Assembly (NCBI RefSeq): GCF_018802605.1
Contig: NZ_CP069161.1
Coordinates: forward strand, 124,001-188,000
DNA: 64,000 bases
From: Paludibacterium paludis
GTDB taxonomy: Bacteria > Pseudomonadota > Gammaproteobacteria > Burkholderiales > Chromobacteriaceae
Direction of reading: 5' to 3'
The position numbers were made by a program, and so were the translations under genes. The notes under the pieces were generated by a model. The model did not search any database and had not been told where the DNA came from. It saw only the letters and a program-made list of their open reading frames with translations. Below, in pieces: positions 17,757-26,319 of this stretch (positions are counted from its first letter, which is position 1; every line of letters begins with the position of its first letter).

Positions 17757-18140
17757 TCAGTCGAATTCTCTTTCCATGCGAGTGCGCAGTTCACGGTAGA
17801 TTGCCGTGAGTTCGGGATCAAAATCACTGAGCCTGTCATGGAAATACTCGATGTAAAACTCTTCCGGCCACAAATGCAGGCCTTGATCGCCAAATTTACG
17901 CGTCCGCCAATAGCGTGATGGCCGTTCATCGACAATGTCGAAGAGGCAGAGAGGGGCATCAATCACATAGTATTCGTCAGGGAGTTCAAGCGAAACATCT
18001 CCGGGCGAGCCTATGCCGCACGACATGCCCATCACGGTATAAAGTTTGCCGATTTCGAGGTGGCTCCAGACACGTTGTTCACCAAGTTCGTTGCCCGTTT
18101 CTCTATTCGGTAATTGGATTGCTTTACAGAAAACTTTCAT
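17757..18140 (-). CDS. Candidate immunity protein for the upstream toxin
   Basis: 127 residues, not recognised as a named family. It is soluble, strongly acidic and aromatic (EEFYIEYFHDRLSDFDPEL near the end), with no signal peptide. Its start lies only three bases after the stop of the probable secreted toxin, the standard effector-then-immunity order, and both share low GC. Immunity function is inferred from size, charge and position only. Confidence 0.6.
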   Translation of the reverse strand: MKVFCKAIQLPNRETGNELGEQRVWSHLEIGKLYTVMGMSCGIGSPGDVSLELPDEYYVIDAPLCLFDIVDERPSRYWRTRKFGDQGLHLWPEEFYIEYFHDRLSDFDPELTAIYRELRTRMEREFD

Positions 18141-18143
18141 CTC

Positions 18144-19748
18144 TTATGGTGTCCTGATAACAATGGTCTTCGGTTCAACCAATTGCTTGGTGACGGTGTT
18201 CCAATATGCGTGAATTTCAAAACGAGTACCATCGACTGCAGTGTAGCTTTTACTAGATATTTTACGCCAATCCGATGGCCTCCCCCCGTATTCAGCAAGC
18301 AGCCTTTTGAGATCATGGATTGGTTTATCTGGCTGGTGCCCTGCCATTAGTTTTCCACCTGTGGACTTTAGTTCCGCCAATTGCGCTTCGCTGGCCAACT
18401 GCTTATTCAGTTGTGGTGCTGTAGCGGCGTTGTTTGCCTTGGGGTTGGGTTTAGGGAGGGACGGTAGTCTTGGAATGATTCGTACGACGGGAGTAATCCC
18501 GGTGGGCTGCGTGCATTCACTTGGTGCCAAGCCGTTCCTGAGTCGTGACGAGCCGCCTTCGTAGATGATGGTATCGCCAGGAAAAGAGCTATGGCCGATT
18601 CGTGGAGCTGTTACCTCGACAGCTGGTAATGCAGTGAACGTGTTGCGCTTTATTCGCCCAGGCAATTTGGCCCAGTTGGCCAACATATCGCGATGAAAAC
18701 GAATGGCTCGTTGTATCCTTGTATCATGCATTTGCCGCTCACCAAAGTCGGCTAGCGTTTCATCTGCTTGCCGGTAACCTTGAATCGGAGTGAAAAAGCG
18801 TAGAGTGCTTTCCGTTATCGTTAACAGCAGGCTGTCCGGAGCTCTTTGGCGCAGTACCCGAATGGTGGCGAGTGCTTCCGAGAAACGGTGTTGGTTGCCC
18901 GAAGCGGTATCGAGTACGTCGGCAAGCATTGGCAAAGCAAGGCTCGCATCTCCCTTCTTCATACGCGAACGCGCCCAATTCACGCCATCCTCTAAGCGGT
19001 GACTTGCGATCAGATCCGCTAAATAGTGGCTAAAGGCAACAATGATCGCCTCTCGATTGCCAGTTTGCAGAGCTTGCTCCAGCGCGGTCTGACGACCGTT
19101 CAGATCCAGCGAAATGGAGTCGGCTTGGCGCTGATAGCGCCAACGTGCCAAGCGATCGATGCCACTTCTGTCTATCCCCTTACTCAACCCGGCTACTAAT
19201 TCATCCTCCATGACGGCTTTCTCTTCTGCTTCACCAACAGTACCGTAGGGCCAGAACAGTAAATTAAGTGTTTGCAAGTTTGAGGCCAATACGGGCAAGT
19301 TCGATTGCGCCTGTAGGCGTTCAAGCAAGGCGTGGAACTGAACTCTCGCTTCGACCAGAGCTTGGGTTTCGCGCAACGCCCCTAATACCCAAGGGGTAGG
19401 GTGGCGTGTTGCGAGATCTTGTAGAAAATTGATTGTATTAGGCCGCTGATAGAGCTGTTCTGCCAGCGTGAAATATCGTACATACACCTGCGAAAACGGT
19501 ATCTCCTGTTCGGCGAGTATTTCGAGTAGCGCCTCGAAGGCGGGTAAAGCCCGCTCTGGCCTGTCCGATTGGGCAAGATCCAATGCCTGCTGGTAGGCAA
19601 CTTGCCAACTGGCGCGGTCCTGCTCGATGCGCTGATCGTGGGCAGAAAATGCTCTGTGTAATGTATCGAGCGCTGGCACGTTTGTTGCGGATGCTTGTTC
19701 AAGGAAAAATCCAAGGGTGATGAGGAGTAAGCTCAATCGCCGCGCCAT
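18144..19748 (-). CDS. Probable secreted polymorphic toxin
   Basis: 534 residues. A signal peptide (MARRLSLLLITLGFFLEQAS, cleaved near ASA) is followed by about 390 residues of helical, TPR-like sequence and a Pro-rich linker (PRLPSLPKPNPKANN). The last 85 residues (LKRLLAEYGGRPSDW, KISSKSYTAVDGTRFEIH) resemble small C-terminal cartridges seen on CdiA- or RHS-type polymorphic toxins; this is from memory of the pattern. The start at 19748 has a GGAG site; an upstream ATG at 19802 lacks one. The next gene looks like immunity. Confidence 0.6.
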   Translation of the reverse strand: MARRLSLLLITLGFFLEQASATNVPALDTLHRAFSAHDQRIEQDRASWQVAYQQALDLAQSDRPERALPAFEALLEILAEQEIPFSQVYVRYFTLAEQLYQRPNTINFLQDLATRHPTPWVLGALRETQALVEARVQFHALLERLQAQSNLPVLASNLQTLNLLFWPYGTVGEAEEKAVMEDELVAGLSKGIDRSGIDRLARWRYQRQADSISLDLNGRQTALEQALQTGNREAIIVAFSHYLADLIASHRLEDGVNWARSRMKKGDASLALPMLADVLDTASGNQHRFSEALATIRVLRQRAPDSLLLTITESTLRFFTPIQGYRQADETLADFGERQMHDTRIQRAIRFHRDMLANWAKLPGRIKRNTFTALPAVEVTAPRIGHSSFPGDTIIYEGGSSRLRNGLAPSECTQPTGITPVVRIIPRLPSLPKPNPKANNAATAPQLNKQLASEAQLAELKSTGGKLMAGHQPDKPIHDLKRLLAEYGGRPSDWRKISSKSYTAVDGTRFEIHAYWNTVTKQLVEPKTIVIRTP

Positions 19749-19971
19749 GTCGTGTGCTCCAAATAGTGGTTTTTGGAGCGGATTTGACAGACGCCATAGC
19801 ATGGCGTTCGATAGATATTTCTTGTAAAGCCCGAGAAATCGGAGTGCATCCGGCGAGGCAGATTGATCCGCCTCTCCTTAGGCTATACCAGTCCAGAAGT
19901 CGGTCACAGAAGGAAAATGACGGACATGAAACAGAGCGGCTTCTCCGAAGCCACGTTCTACAGGGTGTGGT

Positions 19972-19983
19972 AACGATATCGTT
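19972..19983. repeat. 12-bp palindrome at right edge of low-GC island
   Basis: AACGATATCGTT lies in the 264-base gap between the toxin start and the waaA stop. It could be an operator for the toxin or part of an island boundary. The rest of this gap holds no credible gene. Confidence 0.4.
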
Positions 19984-20012
19984 CGCATAACGGTGGTAGC
20001 CAATGTCGAACG

Positions 20013-21281
20013 TCAACAGGCCCCACAGGTTTCCCCAAGCGTCTCCCGCATCAGCCCCAGCACGCGGTCTGTCGCGCCGCGGTGCGCCAGCGAGAATTCC
20101 CGCGCGGCCTCCGACATCGCCTGGCGCGCCGGCGCGTCCCGCAGCAGATCCCGCACGACGGACACCAGCTCGCCGGCATCGGCGACCTGGCGCGCCGCGC
20201 CCGCTTCCAGCGCAAGACGACTCGCTTCGGCGAAATTGAAGGTGGACGGCCCGAACAGCACCGGTTTGCCCACGGCCGCGGGCTCGATCAGATTGTGCGC
20301 GCCCAGAGGTTCCAGACTGCCTCCGACGAAGGCCACATCGCAGGCGGCGTAATAGGCGTACACCTCGCCCATGCTGTCGCCGATCCAGACCCGCACGGAC
20401 GGATCGATGATACCGTCCTCGCTGCGGCGCGCCACCTTCAGCCCTTGTTCGGCCGCGAGCCGCGCCACGGCGTCGAAGCGCTCGGGATGGCGCGGCACCA
20501 GCACCAGCAGGCAATCGGTTTGCACGGTGCGCCACGCGGCCAGAATCTGCGCCTCTTCGCCTTCGCGGGTGCTCGCGCACACGAACACCGGCCGCGCGCC
20601 GATCCGCGCTTTGAACGTCTCGCCCAGCGCCAGTTGCGCGGCGGGCGGCGCGATATCGTACTTGATGCTCCCGCATACCCGGATCCGGCACTCGCCCAAC
20701 GCCTGAAAACGTCCGGCGTCTTCCTCGCTTTGCGTCGCGATGGCGGCCAGTTCGCCCAGCGCCGGGCCAATCAGCCCGCGCACGCGCCGGTACCCCCGAA
20801 ATGACTTCTCCGAGAGGCGCGCATTGACCAGAAACAGCGGAATCCCCTGACGGCGCGCCTCGTGGATCAGATTGGGCCACAGCTCGGTTTCCATCAGCAC
20901 GCCAAAACACGGCCGGACTTGCTCGAGAAAATCGCGCACCGACGAGGCGATGTCATAGGGCAGGTAACGGACACAGGCCTCGCCGCCGTACAGCGCGAGC
21001 GCCGTTGCCCGGCCGGTCGGCGTCATCTGGGTGAACAACAACGGCGCATCGGGCCAGGCTTCGCGCAAGGCCCTGACCAACGGCTCGGCCGCGCGGGTTT
21101 CTCCGACCGAGACCGCATGAATCCAGATCGCCCCGGGGGGAATGCCTTGCACCTCCCCGCTGAAGCGCTCGTTCCAGTGTTCGAGATAGGCGGGCGCCCG
21201 CTTCGCGCGGCGCCGCAGGTAGCGCTTCACCAGCGGTGTGACGCAACGCCACAGCAGGTTGTACAGCGTCAAACGGTTCAT
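20013..21281 (-). CDS. waaA: 3-deoxy-D-manno-octulosonic acid transferase
   Basis: 422 residues. WaaA attaches Kdo to lipid A at the inner membrane. It begins MNRLTLYNLLWR with a membrane-anchoring helix; motifs include AIWIHAVSVGETRAAEPLV, GVLMETELWPNLI, LFLVNARLSEKSFRGY, FVCASTREGEE and FVGGSLEPLGAHNLIEPAA. The start at 21281 overlaps the waaC stop (ATGA). It is co-transcribed with waaC. Confidence 0.96.
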   Translation of the reverse strand: MNRLTLYNLLWRCVTPLVKRYLRRRAKRAPAYLEHWNERFSGEVQGIPPGAIWIHAVSVGETRAAEPLVRALREAWPDAPLLFTQMTPTGRATALALYGGEACVRYLPYDIASSVRDFLEQVRPCFGVLMETELWPNLIHEARRQGIPLFLVNARLSEKSFRGYRRVRGLIGPALGELAAIATQSEEDAGRFQALGECRIRVCGSIKYDIAPPAAQLALGETFKARIGARPVFVCASTREGEEAQILAAWRTVQTDCLLVLVPRHPERFDAVARLAAEQGLKVARRSEDGIIDPSVRVWIGDSMGEVYAYYAACDVAFVGGSLEPLGAHNLIEPAAVGKPVLFGPSTFNFAEASRLALEAGAARQVADAGELVSVVRDLLRDAPARQAMSEAAREFSLAHRGATDRVLGLMRETLGETCGAC

Positions 21282-22237
21282 GGCGCGTTCCGGCGCGAAG
21301 CCAGCCGTTCGAGCACTTCGTCGACCGTCGGCACCGCGCCGATTCCGCCGCAATTGAGCGCGTGTTCGTTTTCCACCACTCCGGTGAAAAACGGATCGGT
21401 ATCGGTATAGATCGCCACCAGCGGCACCGCCAGCGCGTTGGCCAGATGCGTCAGGCCGGTATCCACGCCGATCACCGCGGCGGCATGGCCAAGCAGGCCG
21501 GCCGCGTGCCTCAGCGTCAGCGGCGGCGCCACACAGGCCCCCGGAATCGCGCGGGCCAGGCGTTCGGCCCGATCCCGTTCGGCTTCGCTGCCCCAGGGCA
21601 ACACGACGGCCAGACCTTTATCCGCGGCGAGCCGACAACCCGCTTCGATCCAGCGCGCTTCGGGCCATTCCTTGGAGGCGCGGCTCGTGGCATGCAAGAA
21701 CACCGCATAGCGGCCGGGCGGCGCGAAATCGGGCCGATCGCCCGGCACTACGCCGAACACCGGCGGACTGTCGATTTCGTAACCGAACACCTGTCCGAAC
21801 AAGCGGCGGTTGCGCTCGATCGCCGACAGATCGCGACCGACGCGGTAACGCTTGTGATAGAAAAGGCTCGCCAAGGGTTCCCGGATGCTTTTCGCGTCGT
21901 ACCCGGCCAGCGGACCGCCGCTCAGGCGCGCCGGAATGGCGCTTTTGACCAATCCTTGCGAATCCACCACCCAATCCCAGCGAGTGTCGCGCAGCGCCTC
22001 CCGGAAGCGGCGCATTTCCCGCCAGGTTTCACGCCGAGAGAGGGATTTGCGCCAGCGGCGCCAGGCGATGGGGATGACCCGGACCACGGCGGGGTGCAGC
22101 GCGGGAATGTCCGCGAAGCGCTCTTCCGCGACCCAGGTGATCCGGATATTGGGGTAGTGCTTTACCAGATCCGTGATGGCGGGAAGGGTGTGGATCAAAT
22201 CCCCCATCGACGAGGTACGCACGATCAGTACGTTCAT
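21278..22237 (-). CDS. waaC: LPS heptosyltransferase I
   Basis: 319 residues, GT9 family. It adds the first L-glycero-D-manno-heptose to Kdo2-lipid A. Motifs are MNVLIVRTSSMGDLIHTLPA, WVVDSQGLVKSA, FLHATSRASKEWPEARW and GVDTGLTHLANALAVPLVAIY. A second ATG directly upstream at 22240 is possible. The gene reads away from the gene-free, DnaA-box-rich stretch. Confidence 0.95.
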   Translation of the reverse strand: MNVLIVRTSSMGDLIHTLPAITDLVKHYPNIRITWVAEERFADIPALHPAVVRVIPIAWRRWRKSLSRRETWREMRRFREALRDTRWDWVVDSQGLVKSAIPARLSGGPLAGYDAKSIREPLASLFYHKRYRVGRDLSAIERNRRLFGQVFGYEIDSPPVFGVVPGDRPDFAPPGRYAVFLHATSRASKEWPEARWIEAGCRLAADKGLAVVLPWGSEAERDRAERLARAIPGACVAPPLTLRHAAGLLGHAAAVIGVDTGLTHLANALAVPLVAIYTDTDPFFTGVVENEHALNCGGIGAVPTVDEVLERLASRRNAP

Positions 22238-22743
22238 CATGCGCGCATTGTAACCGAGCGGGCCTGTGGTTAACCACGTAAAATCCGTGCTATCCACATG
22301 TGGATAACCCGGACCTGAGTGGAAGCGTCGAAGTTATCCACATTTTGCCAGCCTGTCCTCCCTGTATGTAAACCATGGCCTCTCAACAAGGCAAGAATTT
22401 GTATCGTAATGGAAAAACAGGGTTATCCACAGAAAATGGTACCCTTCATTAGTATTATCAGTTTATAAAAGGGCGTGTATGAAAACAGAGGTACCGCGGT
22501 TTGGCGCGCACCAAAGCGCGATTCACAGCCCGTGGCGAACAGCTCGCCAAAAGCTGTGGACAAGCCGTATCATGCCGACAAAAGCCAAGTTATCCACAAT
22601 TGGTCAACGCGATAAACCCGTGCCGGAGAACAGTTTGGCAAGAATCGCAACGTAATGAAAAAAAACAGAAAAAACAGGTTATACACAGAAGATGCCGGTA
22701 TTCATCAAGCTTCTTCAAATAAATATAGGAACATCTTGAAATC
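22238..22743. other. oriC: Candidate chromosomal replication origin (oriC)
   Basis: 506 bases without a gene, AT-richer than its surroundings. Perfect TTATCCACA boxes lie at 22299-22307 (minus), 22334-22342, 22423-22431 and 22590-22598 (plus); TTATACACA at 22679-22687; one-mismatch boxes at 22265-22273, 22290-22298 and 22555-22563. A further perfect box is at 22901-22909, inside the next gene. AT-rich segments at 22447-22470 and 22650-22740 could be the unwinding element. Flanking parS sites and the strand-bias switch support the call. No dnaA or dnaN is adjacent. Confidence 0.8.
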
Positions 22744-23502
22744 ATGCAGGTGGCTGTCAGTCTTGTTCTGATCACCAAAAATGCCGGACGGCAACTGGAA
22801 ACCTGTCTGTCCAGTGTGCCGTTCGCCGACGAGATCGTGATCGTGGATTCGGGAAGCACCGATGACACGGAAACCATAGCGAGAAACTATGGTGCGAGAT
22901 TTATCCACAATTCCTGGTGTGGGTTCGGACCGCAAAAGCGCTTCGCGGTCAACGCGGCGCGTAACGACTGGGTGCTGTGTCTGGATGCGGATGAGTGGCT
23001 GTCCGATGAATTATCGTTGAGTATCAAAAAGATATTGAACAATCCACAGGCCGATGCTTATCGCTTTCCCCGTTGCAACAAGTTCATGGGACGTTTCCTG
23101 CGCTACGGAGAAGGCTATCCTGACTGGAGTCTCAGGCTCTTCAATCGCACCCGGGCGAACTGGAGCGAGGACCTTGTGCATGAATTCGTGAAGACGGATT
23201 CGGCTGTGGAAAACCTCTCGGGCGACCTGATGCACGAGTCAGGCGAGGATATCGCGCGTTATCTGGACAAGCAGAACCGCTACACGACGCTGCAGGCGGA
23301 AGGGTTGTTCGCCTGTGGAAAACGTGCGGGTTTTGGCAAAATGCTTGTGAGTCCCCTGGTGCGCTTCGTGAAGTTCTATCTGGTGCGCCAGGGTTTTCGC
23401 GATGGATTGCCCGGCTTTGTCCACATCGCGATAGGATGCATGAACAGTTTTATGAAATACGCCAAGCTGATCGAGCTGTACCGGCTGGAGAACAAACAAT
23501 GA
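22744..23502 (+). CDS. WaaE/KdtX-like LPS core glycosyltransferase (GT2)
   Basis: 252 residues. The GT2 fold shows in VSLVLITKNAGRQLETCL, IVDSGSTDDTETIA and the metal-binding DxD region WVLCLDADEWLS. The C-terminus VRFVKFYLVRQGFRDGLPGF is typical of the WaaE group that adds glucose to the inner core. It reads away from the putative origin and carries a DnaA box within its coding sequence. The next gene overlaps it by ATGA. Confidence 0.88.
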   Translation: MQVAVSLVLITKNAGRQLETCLSSVPFADEIVIVDSGSTDDTETIARNYGARFIHNSWCGFGPQKRFAVNAARNDWVLCLDADEWLSDELSLSIKKILNNPQADAYRFPRCNKFMGRFLRYGEGYPDWSLRLFNRTRANWSEDLVHEFVKTDSAVENLSGDLMHESGEDIARYLDKQNRYTTLQAEGLFACGKRAGFGKMLVSPLVRFVKFYLVRQGFRDGLPGFVHIAIGCMNSFMKYAKLIELYRLENKQ

Positions 23503-24467
23503 AAATACTGGTAACCGGAGCGGCGGGGTTCATCGGCCGCGCTGTCTGTGAACAACTTCTCGAGCGCGGAATCGGCCAGGTCGTCGGCATCGACAATCTC
23601 AACGATTACTATCCGGTGGCGCTCAAGGAAGCGCGGCTGGCCACGCTGAGGGGAAGGGCGGATTTCGTGTTCGAGAAGCTCGATCTGGCCGACCGCGACG
23701 GCATGGACGCGCTGTTCGCCCGGGAACAGTTCGACTACGTGATTCACCTCGCGGCCCAGGCCGGAGTGCGGTACTCGATTCAAAACCCCCACGCCTACGC
23801 GCAAAGCAATCTGGTCGGGATGACCAATATGCTGGAAGCCTGCCGTCATCACGGGATCCGTCATCTGGTGTTCGCCAGTTCGTCGAGCGTGTACGGCAAG
23901 AACGCCAAAGTGCCGTTCAGCGAGGACGATCGCACCGACGAGCCGGTCAGTTTCTACGCGGCGACCAAGAAGGCCAACGAGGTCATGGCGCACAGCTATG
24001 CGCATCTTTTCGGGTTGCCTGTCACGGGTCTGCGGTTTTTCACGGTCTACGGCCCGTGGGGGCGCCCCGACATGGCGCCGTGGCTGTTCACCGAAGCCAT
24101 TCTCAAGGGCGACACCATCAAGGTGTTCAACCACGGCGAACTGATGCGCGATTTCACCTATATCGACGATATCGTCGAAGGCATCCTGCGTGTCATGGAA
24201 AAGGCGCCGGAAGGGGCCGTGCCGTACCGGCTTTTCAATATCGGCAACCACAATCCGGTGGCGCTGATGGACTTCATCAAGGCGGTGGAAGGGGCCTGCG
24301 GCAAGGAGGCGGTGAAGGAATACCTGCCGATGCAGGACGGGGACGTGCCGGTGACCTACGCCGATACCGCGCGCTTGCGCGACGCGGTGGGGTTTTCCCC
24401 CGACACGCCGCTGACCGAAGGCATGCGGCGCTTTGTCGGCTGGTATCGCGCCTATCGCAACGTGTAG
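23499..24467 (+). CDS. NAD-dependent nucleotide-sugar epimerase (UDP-glucuronate epimerase-like)
   Basis: 322 residues, extended short-chain dehydrogenase. NAD site GAAGFIGRAVCEQLL, active site SSSSVYG and YAATKKAN (YxxxK), and the UDP-GlcA-epimerase-like FFTVYGPWGRPDMA. It likely interconverts UDP-glucuronate and UDP-galacturonate for envelope polysaccharide; UDP-glucose epimerisation is the alternative. The start at 23499 overlaps the upstream stop. Confidence 0.87.
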   Translation: MKILVTGAAGFIGRAVCEQLLERGIGQVVGIDNLNDYYPVALKEARLATLRGRADFVFEKLDLADRDGMDALFAREQFDYVIHLAAQAGVRYSIQNPHAYAQSNLVGMTNMLEACRHHGIRHLVFASSSSVYGKNAKVPFSEDDRTDEPVSFYAATKKANEVMAHSYAHLFGLPVTGLRFFTVYGPWGRPDMAPWLFTEAILKGDTIKVFNHGELMRDFTYIDDIVEGILRVMEKAPEGAVPYRLFNIGNHNPVALMDFIKAVEGACGKEAVKEYLPMQDGDVPVTYADTARLRDAVGFSPDTPLTEGMRRFVGWYRAYRNV

Positions 24468-24628
24468 CGGACACCCGACAGCACGGCGATAAAACACCGT
24501 GGTGGCGGCTCCATGCCCCGTCACGGCGTTTTTACCTGAAAACCCATCAGCGTACACCATCGTGGCGCGTGAACGCGGTACGGCGGCTTTATGTGGCAAA
24601 CAGCGGTATCGAGTGTCTTTCAGAGCCG

Positions 24629-24654
24629 ACCGGATAGGCGCGGCCGGTTTTTTT
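24629..24654 (+). terminator. Terminator after the epimerase gene
   Basis: ACCGG and CCGGT pair around a ten-base spacer that can pair further, followed by seven T residues. It lies in the 224-base gap before ycaQ; the rest of that gap shows only a TATAGT element at 24656-24661 that may belong to a ycaQ promoter. Confidence 0.55.
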
Positions 24655-24691
24655 GCTATAGTCGATACTTTTCCCGTTCCATGGCTTTGTC

Positions 24692-25900
24692 ATGCCCACG
24701 CCCTTTCTTTCCATCGACGCCGCGCGGTGCCTGCAGTTGTCCGCCCAGGGCCTCCTCACCTCTCCAAAGCGCAAAGCCGTTCGTTCCGATGTGACGGCCG
24801 CCATCCGCCGCATGGCGCTCCTGCAGATCGATACCATCAGCGTGGTGGCGCGCAGTCCCTATCTTGTGCTGTTCAGCCGGCTGGGCGCGTACGATCCGTC
24901 CTGGCTCGACGACGCGCTGTGCGCGGGCGAGGTGTTCGAATACTGGGCGCACGAGGCGTGTTTCGTTCCCTCGGAGGATTACGGCTTGTTCCGTCGTTTC
25001 ATGCTCGACACGAGCGAGACCGGCTGGAAGCGCCAGAAGGCCTGGGTGGAAAAGCACGCCGGCGAGATCGAACGCTTGCTCGGGCATATCCGCGCCAACG
25101 GACCGGTCCGCTCCGCCGATTTCGCGCGGCCAGGCGGCAAGAGCAACGGCTGGTGGGACTGGAAACCGGAAAAGCACCATCTGGAAGCGCTGTTCGTATT
25201 GGGCGAACTGATGGTCAGGGAACGAAAGCATTTTCACCGGGTATACGATCTGGCCGAGCGCGTGAGGCCGGACTGGAGCGACGAGCGCGACACGCTTTCC
25301 CGCGAAGAGGCGGAAATGGCGATGATCCGCAACAGTTGCCGCGCGCTGGGGCTCGTCAAACCCGCCTGGGTCGCCGATTACTACCGGCTCAAGCGCCGCC
25401 AGGGAAAAGGCTGGCTGACTCGCCTGACGGACGATGGCGAGCTGTTGCCGGTGCGGGTGGAGGGGTGGGAGGAGGACGTGTTCGTGCACGCGAGCCTGGC
25501 GCCGCGGCTCTCCGACGCCGAGGCCGGCAAGCTGGGCGCCACGGCGACCGCCATTCTCTCGCCGTTCGATCCCGTGGTGTGGGACCGGCGCCGGGCGCTG
25601 GAGCTCTTCGGTTTCGACTACCGGATCGAATGCTATACGCCAGCGGCCAAGCGCAAGTATGGTTATTTCGTGCTGCCCATCCTGCGCCGCGGCCGGCTGG
25701 TCGGACGCCTGGACGCCAAGGCCCATCGCCGCGAGGGGGTGTTCGAAGTCAAGGCGCTATACCTCGAAGAGGGTGTGAGGCCCGGCATCGGGCTGTGGCG
25801 AGACATCGATGGCGCGGTGCGCAAGCTCGCGAACTGGCACGGCACGCCGCTAGTCCGCTACGGACGCTTGCCCGATGGCCTACCCCCCGGGAACCTGTAA
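24692..25900 (+). CDS. ycaQ: YcaQ-type winged-helix DNA glycosylase
   Basis: 402 residues of the HTH_42/YcaQ-AlkZ family, which removes interstrand crosslinks and bulky alkyl adducts from DNA. The catalytic QxD-type motif is in MALLQIDTISVVARSPYLV, followed by FEYWAHEACFVP. The C-terminal part has ILSPFDPVVWDRRRALELFG and YFVLPILRRGRLVGR, both typical. Length fits the family. Single gene. Confidence 0.9.
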   Translation: MPTPFLSIDAARCLQLSAQGLLTSPKRKAVRSDVTAAIRRMALLQIDTISVVARSPYLVLFSRLGAYDPSWLDDALCAGEVFEYWAHEACFVPSEDYGLFRRFMLDTSETGWKRQKAWVEKHAGEIERLLGHIRANGPVRSADFARPGGKSNGWWDWKPEKHHLEALFVLGELMVRERKHFHRVYDLAERVRPDWSDERDTLSREEAEMAMIRNSCRALGLVKPAWVADYYRLKRRQGKGWLTRLTDDGELLPVRVEGWEEDVFVHASLAPRLSDAEAGKLGATATAILSPFDPVVWDRRRALELFGFDYRIECYTPAAKRKYGYFVLPILRRGRLVGRLDAKAHRREGVFEVKALYLEEGVRPGIGLWRDIDGAVRKLANWHGTPLVRYGRLPDGLPPGNL

Positions 25901-25946
25901 CCGGTGCGGCGGTTCTAATCGCCATGACATTTTTCTGGAGCCGCCC

Positions 25947-26270
25947 ATGATCAAGAACCGTTATCTGCTCATGGCCTCGTGCCTCGCGCTGCTGACCGCC
26001 TGCGACCCGCCTCAGACCGAACGCCTGAAAGAGAACGCCTCCTCGGCGCTCGCCGTGGTGCGGGAGGGCGCCAGCGCGCCTTTGGCGGTGGTGAAAGAGC
26101 GGGCCGACACGGCGCTCGGTGTGTTCGAAGCGGTGGGAAACGGGTTCATGAACGATCCGAGTCTGCGTCAGGAAGCCTTGCGTCTGAAAGAGGAGGCCTC
26201 GGCGCTCAAGGGCGCCATCGTTTCCCGTCTGGAAAAGCGCAAGGACGCGTCGCAGCCTGAAAAAAACTAG
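25947..26270 (+). CDS. Small lipoprotein of unknown function
   Basis: 107 residues. KNRYLLMASCLALLTACDPP is a lipoprotein signal with lipobox LTAC; Asp at +2 suggests inner-membrane retention by the E. coli rule. The rest is a charged, probably helical segment (LKENASSALAVVREGASAPL) ending in a Lys-rich tail. No family recognised. It ends 46 bases after ycaQ starts its stop region and is followed by a terminator. Confidence 0.7.
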   Translation: MIKNRYLLMASCLALLTACDPPQTERLKENASSALAVVREGASAPLAVVKERADTALGVFEAVGNGFMNDPSLRQEALRLKEEASALKGAIVSRLEKRKDASQPEKN

Positions 26271-26297
26271 GCCCCGCACCTTGCGGTGACGGGGCCT
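26269..26297. terminator. Bidirectional terminator
   Basis: AGGCCCCG pairs with CGGGGCCT, with further partial pairing of ACC and GGT inside; A-rich before and no long T run after. It lies between the convergent lipoprotein and CorC-type genes. Confidence 0.6.
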
Positions 26298-26319
26298 GTC
26301 CGACGCGTGGCCGAAGGGA

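Noticed and set aside
18144..19748. Reading the toxin-like gene as a CDI, RHS or VgrG toxin
   Set aside because: None of the hallmark carrier repeats or domains is present; only the C-terminal cartridge resembles those toxins.
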